DNA of 64,000 nt from Aculops lycopersici. Lineage: Eukaryota > Arthropoda > Arachnida > Trombidiformes > Eriophyidae. Shown one piece after another: positions 39,445-49,693 of this stretch. Each line of letters begins with the position of its first letter. Position 1 is the stretch's first letter. A program made the translations under genes and the position numbers. Under the pieces are notes generated by a model that did not search any database, was not told the origin of the DNA, and saw nothing but the letters and a program-made list of their open reading frames with translations. The DNA is taken from the NCBI GenBank assembly GCA_015350385.1, contig WNKI01000003.1, forward strand, positions 1,645,730 through 1,709,729, given 5' to 3'.

Positions 39445-41130
39445 TCATTTGAACTGGGCTCTAACCACAAAGGCAGAGTTGAAACATTTTAGTGGAGCAT
39501 TATGAGACAAGCGGAAGTAGCCAGCCTCGCCCCATTTGTCTCCATATGAGTTCTTCAAGAGCCAAAAATGTTCACCATCCTCCGTACCGGATCCAACCAA
39601 TAGCATAGCATGAGTCATGTCCATAACACAATCCATTCCAGAGTGGATACCACCACCGTAGGAAAGGAAATCCGTTGGCATGTTGATACCTACAATCAGT
39701 GGACTTTTGGTGATCCATTTGTACCAGGCTCCAATTTTAGTCAAGTGCACCCATCTTTTAATCATTGGTCGTAGGTAAGCGGCAGACTTTTTATCATTAA
39801 CCTTCTTAGGTGGACACTCGTTCTCTTTACCTGAATAAGGATAGATTGTGTCCAATTCAAGACCAAAGTCCTTGATAAACTCGCCAACTGCGGTTATTCT
39901 ACCACCTTGACAACCCTTCAACTCTGACTTCTCTCCACAATCAACCAGATATTGCGTACTAAAGTTGGTTAGCTTCTTTTTTTGGATACAATGGAGGAAC
40001 TCCATCATTGCCAGGGAGGCAAAGGCGTAGCAAGAGTTGCATTTGCCCTGAATTCTTGGCGGCGCAATGCAACCTTTTGTGCGCCAATCAATCAAATATT
40101 TCAATCCTTTCTCAATGGGAGCTCTTTCCCTCTTCTTTGGCTTCTTCTCATCATCAGATGGCTTATCGTCTTCGAGAATATAATCGTTATCCTCTGAAAG
40201 TATGCGAAAAACGGACTTGGCTCCGTCGATCAGATTGGTCATCGATATCCATGACTTTCCCTCATCTTCTAAATCGTCCGTATCATAACCCGAGGCGAGG
40301 AATGGATCATCCAAATCAAGATACATGGAATCGGTCATCTTTCTATCATGATTTTCTTTGTTCTTATTTTCCAAACTCGATTCACTCGAGAAGCCATAAC
40401 TATTGAGTTGACTTTTGTCGTAGTTTTTATTGTCCGACTTAACGATAGGAGAAAACTTGACTCCACTTCTCTTGGCGGCAGCCTGCAAACTAGCCTCATA
40501 CTCCTTCTCGGCTATTGACGATGCACTTCCGCTTGGCTCAACAATCGAGGCAATCTTCTTGGCGACATCCGGATTGCTCTTTAGTACCTTCAGAAAAGCT
40601 TTGGGGTCAGCTATTCTACCTGAGCCCAAAGTTTCATCCAGAGTCTTTGATAGCCTCTCACCTAAATCGTTTGATTCATCAACTAAACCTGCTTGACTTT
40701 CAAGCTCCTGGTTATCCTCCTTCATCTGCCTATATCTACTAGCGGGCAAATTTGGATACTCGTCCGCACCTTCGACAGGTTCGAAGTCGGTGTCGCTAAA
40801 TTTTGAGCCTTTGTATTGCTCCAACTCCTCAGGCGTCAGATCGGTGAATTCGTTTTGTTTCAAAAAGTATTTTGCGCTATTTGCCTTATAGAGGACATTG
40901 TGCTTGAAGATGTTCATGGTTCTACTTATAAACAATTTGAATTTTCTCACAGCCTCCATAGGAGTGTAATTTTTATCAAATCGCTCGAGATAATTTTTAT
41001 AATCGAAAATTGGTGGCAGCTCATTGCTACTATCATCTGATTTACTCTCTTCTCCAGTGACAACCGAGTTGGCCAGACAGCAGAGTAGAGTGACCAACGC
41101 GATGGTCTCGAAGATTTGGAGATTTCTCAT
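39445..41130 (-). CDS. Papain-family cysteine protease with I29 prodomain, copy B
   Basis: Paralogue of the copy at 36692-38389, about 80 percent identical by eye, 561 residues. Same order: signal peptide, I29 prodomain, long charged insert (about 110-335) and catalytic domain. Active residues are Gln361, Cys367 in GKCNSCYAF, His507 and Asn527. Signal peptide and prodomain are nearly unchanged, while the insert and the region before the catalytic domain differ most, including small indels near residues 285-330. Both copies look functional. The 5' flanks stay similar for about 200 bases, so expression may be shared. Confidence 0.92.
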   Translation of the reverse strand: MRNLQIFETIALVTLLCCLANSVVTGEESKSDDSSNELPPIFDYKNYLERFDKNYTPMEAVRKFKLFISRTMNIFKHNVLYKANSAKYFLKQNEFTDLTPEELEQYKGSKFSDTDFEPVEGADEYPNLPASRYRQMKEDNQELESQAGLVDESNDLGERLSKTLDETLGSGRIADPKAFLKVLKSNPDVAKKIASIVEPSGSASSIAEKEYEASLQAAAKRSGVKFSPIVKSDNKNYDKSQLNSYGFSSESSLENKNKENHDRKMTDSMYLDLDDPFLASGYDTDDLEDEGKSWISMTNLIDGAKSVFRILSEDNDYILEDDKPSDDEKKPKKRERAPIEKGLKYLIDWRTKGCIAPPRIQGKCNSCYAFASLAMMEFLHCIQKKKLTNFSTQYLVDCGEKSELKGCQGGRITAVGEFIKDFGLELDTIYPYSGKENECPPKKVNDKKSAAYLRPMIKRWVHLTKIGAWYKWITKSPLIVGINMPTDFLSYGGGIHSGMDCVMDMTHAMLLVGSGTEDGEHFWLLKNSYGDKWGEAGYFRLSHNAPLKCFNSAFVVRAQFK

Positions 41131-41967
41131 GGTTGATAGTTTGTAATTTTAGTGAAGCGCTAAGTTTACGAACCAAATGACTTATGAAATCAAGCTCAGA
41201 GTCAGCCGGATCGCGTTGTCAAACCGAACACTCAGTATTCTATCATAGAAAGATGCGTAGAAACCGGTGTTTTCTAAATATAGAGTTTTGGAGGTGTGAT
41301 GGACTAAATGTCACGAGAAAATCAAAGCTTGAACACAAAGCACGCTCAAGCCCGGTAACTTTTTTACTCGCCATCGAATCTTTGGATGTTGCACAGCTAG
41401 CGCCAAAATTTTTTCCACAATTCAAAGATACAGCTGTAGCGTCTGAATTGACCTTTCTTGCAGTGACAGAAAAGCTAGTATTTTTCCTCGCTGCTACAGC
41501 CAACCCCAAAAATACTGTACTGCATCGCAACTATATACATGTAACTTGCTGTTGCTTTGCCGCAGTCTAAATCTAAATTGTGCAAAACTTTTGGCTCTGA
41601 CTGTATCGCTATGCCAAATCACATGATTTACCATAGTAAATTAGCATTGCGCTCTATGGGCACTCAGTGCGCGCGCGCTCATTCAAATGTTTTCGATCGT
41701 CTATACAGTGCCTCTCAAAACTGGCCACGATCTTGACGAGATGAATAAACTGTATTTGTTGACGCTTTTACGCTTCAACTTTTATATTTCCAGCCTTGAC
41801 TCCGTGTTTAATTCGTCTGATGAGTATGCCTATTCTTTTACCTTGGTTTTTTTGGTTTGGTTTGGTTGACAAGCGCGAAGCGCTTGTTTTGGTTTTGGTT
41901 CGGGGCTATGGCCGCACAAAACCTAGGCGAAATCCTGTGTTTTGGCATGGCGTTACAACAACCAAAT
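41131..41967. other. Spacer with about 600 bases absent from unit A
   Basis: The first 210 bases match the flank of copy A. Similarity stops near the shared GCTCAAGCCCGG and resumes just before the TRUB2 stop. The extra part has no ORF of note and no terminal repeats that I can see. It contains ACAAGCGC/GCGCTTGT (8-bp inverted repeat near 41869) and TTTGG repeats. Confidence 0.5.
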
Positions 41968-42882
41968 TTAGATTATTCCCCTAAAAACAGGCTTCTCATA
42001 CTTATCGTCAAATTGATCAAGATATTTTGTATATAAACTTTCAAGTGAAGACATCCGATGTATATAGTAGTCTGCTTGGATTTCATGCATTTGCAAAACT
42101 CTCAAGTCGTCCAAGTGCATCGGTCCTTCCTGGATTCGTGTAAGACTCGTAATACAACAGGGTACATGGAGCAAACGACTCAAGTGTGGCGGTAACAAAG
42201 AGGGACAGCAATGACCCTTTCCATAAATCTCAACCGTTATGAATGGCCTCTCGTAAGAGACAAGCTTGATTTCAGTAAATTCAACACCTCTCTTAGGGCC
42301 TCGGTATGGGTATTTCTGGGGCGCCTGTTCTTTAAACCGGCTATCAAATCTTACCTTGTTGTACATGTCCACTCTACGTCTCAAGGATTCATTCTCAATC
42401 TCATATGGAAACCAAGAAGATAACCGTTCCAATTGTTGCACTTGCTTTAGGCTAGATAGGGCTTCCTCGATACTTTTGGCATCGATACTTATATCTCGTT
42501 TAGATCTATTATAAGTAACACTTTTCTCTCCGCTGGAAATCATCTCTGCGCCTAGCTCATAAGTTGCCCGATAGCCTGTGATGCCATGTACAAAGTTTCG
42601 ACTTCGCAGTTTGCATCTTCCAAACAGAATTGTCATCAATCCATCAGCTGACTCGGGTAAATTTCTTGCAAATGCAATCTCATGTAACCAAAAGCGACTT
42701 TCGCTTTTACTTTGTACAAATGACAAATCTTTTCTTATTCCTTGAATAAGTTGAAAGGTATCAATTCCTTTAGGTTTGTAGATGGGTAGATAGCCTACAA
42801 AGGAGGTGAATGCTTTTGTGGGAAGCATTTTGATAGTCTCAATCGGGCTAAACTCCAGAGCAAGTGATTCAGTTGAGGTCAC
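41968..42882 (-). CDS. TRUB2: TRUB2-like pseudouridine synthase homologue lacking the catalytic Asp
   Basis: 304 residues matching TruB-type proteins of mitochondria. Motif I is LPIYKPKGIDTF (32-43); YRATYELG follows motif II, and the C-terminal part has FITVEIYGKG...LPPHLSRLL...ITSLTRIQEGPM as in TRUB2. In motif II the family has Leu-Asp-x-x-Ala-x-Gly with Asp as the catalytic residue; here it reads Asn-Leu-Pro76-Glu-Ser-Ala-Asp-Gly81. The aspartate is thus proline. The protein may have lost uridine isomerisation and kept an RNA-binding or ribosome-assembly role, or it is degrading. Another start in the first 20 codons (Met19) is possible. Confidence 0.75.
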   Translation of the reverse strand: MTSTESLALEFSPIETIKMLPTKAFTSFVGYLPIYKPKGIDTFQLIQGIRKDLSFVQSKSESRFWLHEIAFARNLPESADGLMTILFGRCKLRSRNFVHGITGYRATYELGAEMISSGEKSVTYNRSKRDISIDAKSIEEALSSLKQVQQLERLSSWFPYEIENESLRRRVDMYNKVRFDSRFKEQAPQKYPYRGPKRGVEFTEIKLVSYERPFITVEIYGKGHCCPSLLPPHLSRLLHVPCCITSLTRIQEGPMHLDDLRVLQMHEIQADYYIHRMSSLESLYTKYLDQFDDKYEKPVFRGII

Positions 42883-43161
42883 ATCATGCTAGTTCATCTA
42901 TCGGCCATTCTTGTCATGGTGATACCCGTGATAATCTGACTGTTTAATGGAAGAGTTTCATACAATTAATTTCCTTCATTCATTGGTTAATATAAATGGA
43001 AATAACTGGAGTATTACCCAAGTTTCACGTGGTCTATGACGGTACGCGCTGAAAGCGTATTTTTTCAGCGAACGTTTGTTGTGCTTCCTATCGTGTTGTC
43101 AAAATTCTTTTGTTGACGTTGTTATTCAAGACATCAAAACTGTCCCTGTTACAAATTTTAA

Positions 43162-43617
43162 ATGATTAGAAATCTACATACATTTTGCCGAACTATTATG
43201 TCAGGCAGCAAGATGCCCGGTGCGAAAGGAAGTCTGTCAGAAATGCAATACAAGGTCACTCAAGAGAAATATACCGAGCGTCCTTTTACAGGTAAATTCA
43301 ACAAGTTCAAGGAAACTGGCACCTACATGTGTGTAGTCTGCAATCAAGAGCTCTTTAAATCAGACCACAAGTTTGATTCTGGTTGTGGTTGGCCAGCCTT
43401 CTACGATTCAATCGATCCCACCAAAATCAAGGAGATCCGTGACGAAAGTTTGGGTATGGATAGGATTGAAGTTTTATGTTCAAAATGCGACGCTCACCTC
43501 GGACATGTTTTCGATGATGGGCCAAAGCCAACTAGACGAAGGTTTTGTATAAATTCAGTCTCTATGAAATTTATCTCTGCCAATGATGGAAAAACAATCG
43601 ATGACAAGGGTTGCTAG
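43162..43617 (+). CDS. MsrB: Peptide-methionine (R)-S-oxide reductase
   Basis: Repairs methionine-R-sulfoxide in proteins. 151 residues. Zinc cysteines Cys57/Cys60 and Cys106/Cys109, GCGWPAF with Cys75, and catalytic Cys129 in RRFCINSVSMKF. The ORF begins 12 codons before a second Met; the first 13 residues are basic and Ser/Thr-containing, so a weak mitochondrial presequence is possible. A poly-A signal AATAAA at 43696-43701 lies 80 nt past the stop. Tail to tail with PMM2. Confidence 0.95.
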   Translation: MIRNLHTFCRTIMSGSKMPGAKGSLSEMQYKVTQEKYTERPFTGKFNKFKETGTYMCVVCNQELFKSDHKFDSGCGWPAFYDSIDPTKIKEIRDESLGMDRIEVLCSKCDAHLGHVFDDGPKPTRRRFCINSVSMKFISANDGKTIDDKGC

Positions 43618-43751
43618 CATAAAGACTTGGTGGATGATGTCCTAGGAAATTGCAAGTGCTAATTAAATCAACATGAGTATCATGTAACTATATCCAATAA
43701 ATGCTTAGATGCTCGCTCCTGGGGCGAGACCTGCATTGATGGTGTGAGACT

Positions 43752-44573
43752 TTAGAGGTCCAGAGAATCAAGTATCTTGAGAGTATCATCAGGACAAGTT
43801 ACGGAATGACCAATTGTGCGCTCGTCAATAAATATCTCATAATCGTTTCCCCCTGGACTTGTTTTGTCACCAAAGAAGTGGATTTGCTCAAATTCCGAGT
43901 CGACATATCTGAGACAATAGGTTTTGTCCCAGCCTTTTGGGAATACATCAAATGAGATTTGACCTCCAATGATGTAGACCAAACCAAGAGGATTATCGCT
44001 TGCTTGCCCAAACCTTTTCTCAAGCTCATCAATGAACTTTCTTCGCACGTTGTGCTCTTTATCATATGCAGCGAAGTTATCCCTTTCAGCCTGACTACAA
44101 CTCCTACCAACTGGACAAACATTGATTAGTCCATTACGAAATTCTATGAAATTTCCTCGCTTTGCCGGAAGTTTGAGTGTTGACATGTAACCCAGGCAGA
44201 AGTTGATGAATGTCTGCAGTTTCTCTTCTCCAATGTAGTTTAAGATACTTTGTTTCTCCAGGAATTGACCATTCTTGTTGGCCACCAATCCATTTTCTGC
44301 AAAGACGTAATCGTATCTTTGAATACACACCTCGATTGGATCATTTTCTAAAGATTTTAACTTGGGTGGCAGCGTTTGCTCGGCAATTTTACGCAAGTCA
44401 GACCCTCCAACCAAACCAATAAAGATCTGCTTTCTCAAACTTTGCAACTTCTCATCTACCCTTTCCTCTATATCTTTGCGTGCAGGTGTCAATGTTCCAT
44501 CGACATCAAAAAGGAGTAGTATCTTCTTCCTAACGATGTCTGAATCGCCTCCTTGTATTCCTGAGGATGACAT
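43752..44573 (-). CDS. PMM2: Phosphomannomutase
   Basis: Converts mannose 6-phosphate to mannose 1-phosphate for GDP-mannose and N-glycan/GPI synthesis in the cytosol. 273 residues (human PMM2 246). Catalytic FDVDGTLT with Asp23 and Asp25 near the N-terminus, VGGSDL, ENGL, FIEFRNGLINVCPVGRSC, and FGDKTSPGGNDYEIF in the core, all family marks. The start is shared with a divergent promoter towards NME6, 128 nt away. Confidence 0.95.
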   Translation of the reverse strand: MSSSGIQGGDSDIVRKKILLLFDVDGTLTPARKDIEERVDEKLQSLRKQIFIGLVGGSDLRKIAEQTLPPKLKSLENDPIEVCIQRYDYVFAENGLVANKNGQFLEKQSILNYIGEEKLQTFINFCLGYMSTLKLPAKRGNFIEFRNGLINVCPVGRSCSQAERDNFAAYDKEHNVRRKFIDELEKRFGQASDNPLGLVYIIGGQISFDVFPKGWDKTYCLRYVDSEFEQIHFFGDKTSPGGNDYEIFIDERTIGHSVTCPDDTLKILDSLDL

Positions 44574-44701
44574 ATTGGTATACTAGTGGAATGTTGTTGA
44601 AGCTTTGAGATGTCAAAAATGAGTGTTTGGTTGTTGTGTAAATTGTTTCACGACATGCGGCCCATGTTTTCGTTGAGAAAATTGCAAATCTGCGATGAAC
44701 G
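44574..44701. promoter_or_regulatory. Bidirectional promoter region, PMM2/NME6
   Basis: Only 128 bases separate the two divergent start codons, so both promoters must overlap here or in leader sequence. No TATA box seen. Confidence 0.45.
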
Positions 44702-45265
44702 ATGTCGGTTCGCAGATCTCGTCTAGAAAATTTTCCTCTCCATGTCATCAAGATCTCAGCCCGGGGATTGATTCTAACTATCATTACATCCTTGCCAGAC
44801 GTCATGACTCAGGCAGCCAAGAGTGGACTCCAGTATACATTTGCAATACTAAAGCCTGATGTAGCAAACAACTCAATCTTGCGCGAATCAATTCTCTCAG
44901 GCATAAAAAACAATGGATTTCAAATAGTCAAGATTAAGAAGACTAAAATGTCTGTAGAGTTTGCAAAAGAGTTCTATGCCGAACACCAAGAAAAATTCTT
45001 CTTCCAGAGATTGATTACCTTCATGTCCAGCTCACCAATCTACGCTCTTATACTAGCGAAACGAGATGCTATTAGTTCCTGGAGATCTTTGATAGGCAAG
45101 GCCAATGTGTATAGGACTATATATTCCGATCCTGACTGTTTTAGATCAAAATATGGCCTCACAGATACACGGAATGCAGTACATGGTAGTGATTCTGAGA
45201 CAACTGTCAAGCGCGAGGCCTCGTTGTTCTTCCCAGATTTCTTTGTTTGCAAGGGTTCAAATTAG
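44702..45265 (+). CDS. NME6: Nucleoside diphosphate kinase 6-like
   Basis: Transfers phosphate between nucleoside triphosphates and diphosphates; the NME6 group is mitochondrial. 187 residues from this ATG. Residues 1-34 are basic and hydrophobic without acids for most of their length, fitting a presequence; the alternative start Met35 (44804) would omit it. Core motifs: FAILKPD, EFYAEHQEKFFFQRLITFMSS, then LTDTRNAVHGSDS with the phosphorylated His161, and FFPDF. The FFxRL and FGLTDTRN-type spacing place it with NME6 and not NME1/2. No C-terminal extension. Confidence 0.9.
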   Translation: MSVRRSRLENFPLHVIKISARGLILTIITSLPDVMTQAAKSGLQYTFAILKPDVANNSILRESILSGIKNNGFQIVKIKKTKMSVEFAKEFYAEHQEKFFFQRLITFMSSSPIYALILAKRDAISSWRSLIGKANVYRTIYSDPDCFRSKYGLTDTRNAVHGSDSETTVKREASLFFPDFFVCKGSN

Positions 45266-45736
45266 ATAACAAACTGATTGAGAGACATCGTAATCTCAAC
45301 CACTTATATGGGTGATAACAATCTTGATATTATTTTGACATTGGAATTCTGGTAAAAGAATTTATCAGTTGAGACTAATTGAAGTTTTTCATTGTGGGTC
45401 CAATATTTACATCAAACTTCTTACTTCTTCGTACATGTATGTAATATGATTGCGTTGTTCGGCATCTAGCTTAGCTTAGCACTACACTGTACCTTGTTGA
45501 TGCAGGTGGTCAGACTGACACTGTACGTGCAACCATTTGAAACTAATCTTTCTTTCCTAACTTAATCGCATTATCTCACGTGACCAGAGACTTTGCAAAC
45601 TATATTTGTCATCAATGCACTAAATATCACATAATATGTTAACACAACAAACAAACACACAAGGTGGTCGCAAAACAACTTCCCATTTAATTTAAGATCT
45701 CAAAGATAATTAAATAATAAAAACAATACTTCATAA
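45266..45736. other. Convergent 3' region, NME6 and syntaxin
   Basis: 471 bases that should hold both 3' UTRs. No gene seen. Confidence 0.4.
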
Positions 45737-46612
45737 TCAATATATTGAGGATAAAACTACTGCAATCACTATCAATATCAATATTGAGAGACATATTATT
45801 TTCTTAAGGCGCGCTTTAGATCTATAAGCTATTGCTTCTTTGACTTCTTTTTGAGCTGCCTCCACGTGACTCTTGGATGATAGGACATGATTCTCTATTC
45901 GATTAACCATCTCGCCTTGAGTTTCAACAAGTGTTGCCAAGTCTACAAACATGTCGCGCAATTCTAAAATACTCTTCTCTAACTTCATAATGTCTGAATG
46001 CCGAGCCTCGATCTCAGCCAAACTCTGTTTAGCCTGTTGAGTCTCCATCATGATACCTCTCGTGAATATAGCTGGGTTACCTGACTCGATCATATCCTCA
46101 ATCTCATTATCTGTTGTATGAATGCCGGTAATCTCGAGTTGCCGCTGTATTCTTGCTTTACAGCGATCCCTGTAGTCAGCTTGAGTTTTCTGGTAGTCAG
46201 TCACAACCTCAATAAATTTGCTTGTCAACATTTGGTGTTGGGTGACTCGAATTCTATGTTCGGCTGATAAAGCATTCTGTAGTCCTATTTGTTCAGTTCT
46301 GAGAGCCATTTGTTTGAGGTTTAATTTGATCCTTGTGACATCTGATTTGATGTCTGCCATAACACTCTCGAGATGCTTCTTAACCTCCTCTGGCACCTCG
46401 GGAGTGGATAACATGAGTGAATGTGTCTTCTTAACATCGTCTACATTTGTATTTAACCTATCAATACTGGTCGTCAGTTCCTCAACCTCTTTGTAGAATT
46501 CCTCTACACCCGTTGTATCCCTAACATTTAGATTGTCCATCTCGATACTTGCAAAAGCTTCCTCCGTATCCCCTTGGCACGCCTTCAAGGCGGCCAATCT
46601 ATCGATAGCCAT
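45737..46612 (-). CDS. Syntaxin 1-like t-SNARE
   Basis: Plasma-membrane Qa-SNARE for vesicle fusion. 291 residues: a short N-terminal peptide with Asp-Arg-Leu (4-6), the place where SM proteins dock; Habc three-helix bundle at about 33-155; SNARE motif at about 195-255 with the zero-layer Gln232 in LVETQGEMV; one C-terminal membrane span at 272-290 with only Tyr after it. No introns. The usual N-terminal acidic run of syntaxin 1 is reduced. It could be syntaxin 1A or a close paralogue. The window's VPS45 is an SM protein, but of the endosomal syntaxin 16 class, so no direct pairing follows. Confidence 0.92.
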   Translation of the reverse strand: MAIDRLAALKACQGDTEEAFASIEMDNLNVRDTTGVEEFYKEVEELTTSIDRLNTNVDDVKKTHSLMLSTPEVPEEVKKHLESVMADIKSDVTRIKLNLKQMALRTEQIGLQNALSAEHRIRVTQHQMLTSKFIEVVTDYQKTQADYRDRCKARIQRQLEITGIHTTDNEIEDMIESGNPAIFTRGIMMETQQAKQSLAEIEARHSDIMKLEKSILELRDMFVDLATLVETQGEMVNRIENHVLSSKSHVEAAQKEVKEAIAYRSKARLKKIICLSILILIVIAVVLSSIY

Positions 46613-47254
46613 AGATCAAGGTGTTGTGATTTGTAGCAGACTTAATACAAATTAATCAAAATCCTAATCTATCTGATGATAAATAATTAAACATTCATTA
46701 TGATAATATACAATTTAACAAAACATCGAGCGCCCAAAATAACATTTCACTTGTTGTGCCACATCCATTGGCCAGCGCAGATTGATCACACAATATATTG
46801 CACTTGGCGTGGAGCGCCGCTGGGCTCAACTTCGAATGCATCCTCTCGTTTGCAGCCTTTCTGTTGGACCTGGGCTTCACGTCCCGACAGGCCACTAACT
46901 TTTGTATCATGTTCGCAACAGATGCCAACCATAATACGACGAGCTCGATATCATGAGTCATCACCGACTACTAATCGAGCCATTTGGTGTTGTTAGGGTG
47001 TTGTGGTAATTGCCAAGCAATAACAACCAATACAGGTGCCAGTAGGTAGATGAGGATAGAACTCAGATTGATGATTCAGTTATATAAGTGATAATGGTTT
47101 TTGAAGCTCAGTGAATGATGCAACCTGGCATCAAGCTGGCACTTCGCAATTTATTTACACAATCGCCACTACTTGTGTGCTTGTGCAAAGGGATTTAGAA
47201 AAATTAGCTTCAGGCATTTTTGTCTTACAAGTAAAAGTCAACAATTCACAAGAT
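46613..47254. other. Intergenic upstream of syntaxin
   Basis: 642 bases; contains frames of about 90 codons on both strands over 46700-46990, without a family I recognise. Probably promoter and the neighbour's 3' UTR. Confidence 0.35.
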
Positions 47255-49000
47255 TCAATTAGTCTGACACTTGACCTTCTTCAATCTTTTAAAAGCTCTT
47301 CGTCGTATGCTGATCTTCTTGATATAATCAACTTTCTCAAATATGTTAGCCACCTTTGTTGTCGCTGTTGCTGTACCATTCGATGTTGGCATTGTATTTG
47401 TCTTTAAGCTTGTACAATTGGTATTGCCACTTCCGTTCGTCAATTTCATGATCCCACGTCCGTTGGTCCCATTCGTCAAGGTTCCAATGGACTTCGTGTT
47501 GATAGTGGTGGTCGTCATCGGTTTGCCGTTAGCATTTATGGATATATTGTTTTGTGTATCCTCACTTTTAATTCCTGTATTTGGGCTCGTTGCATTTTTT
47601 GACAACCTGACTTGCTGTTCCTGTAGTAGATTCTTTGGCGAAACTAATTTGAAATCGGTTAACCCTGAAACTAATTCCAAAATTCTATTTAGTTCATCGC
47701 CAGTTAGCTCCTGAGTTGGTGTACTGTTGCATCTATGCCTTCTATGATTGCTACTGTGATGGTGATTATGATGATGATGGTGGTGGTGGTGATGTTTGTG
47801 CCTACGATGTTGTCGAGATGATGAGGTTGAGGTGGAGGTTGAGGATCCATGAGAATGCAATTGAGTTGTGGGCGTCTGGGTTTGGATTTCTATTTGCAAT
47901 GGTAGCTGTTTTTGGTCTAAAGAAGTTTTGCCTTGATGACCATTAAGTTTGTTATTACTATCAGTTCCTAAGCTCCCACTCGTGCTAGTGTTTGGTGTGG
48001 GGTGGTTGCTGGTGCCGTTATCCTGTTGTAAACGATGATTTGATTCAATTTGATTTGAGGTGGTCGTGCTGTCGCCAATTTTATTAGTTTTCGTATTTGT
48101 TGTTGCTTCAGAACTCTTTGTTTCACTACTACCGCTGTTTGTTTTGTTCCCACCACTGACGACGCTGGATTTACCGCTTTGACTCGAACCAGAACCACCA
48201 ATTGATGTATTGATGCTACTACTATTGCTAGCACTAGTTGTATTTGTGATAGAGTTGGTGGTTGTAGCACTTTCACTGTTTGTTCCACTGGCAACACTTG
48301 AGGTGGCCGGTGAGAGGGACGATCGTCGTGAGGGTATAGAGATCAATCTATATTCGCGAAGAAGGCGACGCTCCTCTTCACTAGGAGCTGGCGAGACCAT
48401 CGCTTTGAGGTTCCTGGAGGCCTAATCCTTAGGCTTTCGGTGGTGGGCGAATTACCAAACTCGAATCCCAGAGGCTTGGCTTTAAAAAATTGCAATAGTT
48501 GAATGTTGATTAGAAGTTACATGAAACAGGTAGGTATGTAGATAGTCTTCTAGGTCTTAAGACAATAATGAAAGCTTCAATAGGTTGTTGTCGTTGGTCG
48601 TCAACCGCTTTAAAAGCGTATGCACCTATCCTCAGTCTCTCGTCCAGCGAGTTCCTGGTCTATATCAGAATCAGTGATTTCGGTATAGATTTCATTCATT
48701 CATTCTTTCATTCATCATAAGTTTAAATAAATAGTTCGATGTTTCAGACATTTAAATATATTTGATTGTGTAATAAAGTTGTTGTCGACAGTTTCAATTG
48801 ATATTTCTAGAAGTTCATTATAAAATTATGTAGGATAATATAAAATTGATAAGATTATCGGTGATAATAATAAGCGCGCACCTCACCTCATCTCACACGG
48901 GAAAAAATGAATCCAAGTTCAATTTGTTGTCAACAACAATGAATTTTACTCACCGTGTTCCTCTTGCCGATGCTGAGCGCTCACACATTTGCTCGCACAT
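47255..49000 (-). CDS. Low-complexity Ser/Thr/Asn/His-rich protein, two exons proposed
   Basis: Not recognised. The main ORF (47255-48400) gives 381 residues from Met. A better model may join 48954-49000 (start at 49000, donor GTGAGT) to 47255-48413 (acceptor cctccag), 401 residues; the exon frames match exactly. N-terminal part: an Arg/Glu-rich helix EEERRLLREYR then SRRSSLSP. The middle has long Ser/Thr/Asn/Gly runs and a ten-His block. A short folded-looking part, ELNRILELVSGLTDF, could be a short protein-binding helix. The C-terminus is strongly basic (KKISIRRRAFKRLKKVK), a likely nuclear localisation signal. I infer a nuclear regulatory protein. The 540-nt intron is inference; its acceptor has a weak pyrimidine tract. 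Confidence 0.55.
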
Positions 49001-49693
49001 TGAGAGAGTGGTTACGCCAGCGCTAGAGAGGGGAAAGCAGTAGGACGCTTGCTTGACAGAGCATTAGAAGTTTGTGTTTTTCCCCACAATCCCACTCTCG
49101 CTCTCTGCTATGATCACCTCAAAAATCTCGCTTCTACAGTAAGAAAAAAACACTCACTCTCATGGACGGGAGCAAATCTGATGGCGCTCAAATTGGCTCG
49201 CTCGTCGGTGTCCACTCGCAAAAAAGTCACTGTGGCCACCAACAAAGAAGCCATACAGTGAGTAATTGATAGGTAAGGAAACAAAGAAGTTGGCGGAAGT
49301 GAGGTTAGAATATTTGGTGTGCCTTTGAGGGTTGAGCTCACCAGCAAAACAGCTCAAAAGCTGCATGCTATTGACTAATTATCGAGGTTAATGTGGCATT
49401 CATGCTCCAATTGAAGTCAATGGCGCAAGCAATGGGCCTACCTCACCTTGATTCGACAATAACTAAGAGATCACACGTTCGACTATGGTGATGATAGAGT
49501 CAAGCTGCTGCAATGATGGTTAAAACTTCTACAGACCGAAAGATTCGCTTGCATCAAGCTCGAGCAAAGTTTCTAAACTTGTGAAGTTGATGCTCTCGTC
49601 ACTTCCGGGTTAGTAATTTGGAGTCAATCTAATTAGATCGATCGAACAACAAATTGGCACAATAACGAATCGATGGAATATGATGTGACTCGT
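49001..49693. other. Intergenic upstream of the low-complexity gene
   Basis: About 690 bases between that gene's 5' end and the SMC2 stop; frames here show no family features. Confidence 0.4.

Larger units (their letters stand above)
36390..42490. repeat. Direct tandem duplication (two units)
   Basis: Unit A covers about 36390-39140 and unit B about 39141-42490. Each reads: end of an unidentified gene, cysteine protease, 3' part of a TRUB2-like gene, all on the minus strand. The join at 39140/39141 fuses the inside of TRUB2 to the inside of the unidentified gene. Unit B has about 600 extra bases between protease and TRUB2. Confidence 0.85.

Noticed and set aside
36692..41130. Der p 1-type group 1 mite allergen identity
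   Set aside because: Only the general papain fold is shared; the insert, active-site context and length differ from group 1 allergens.
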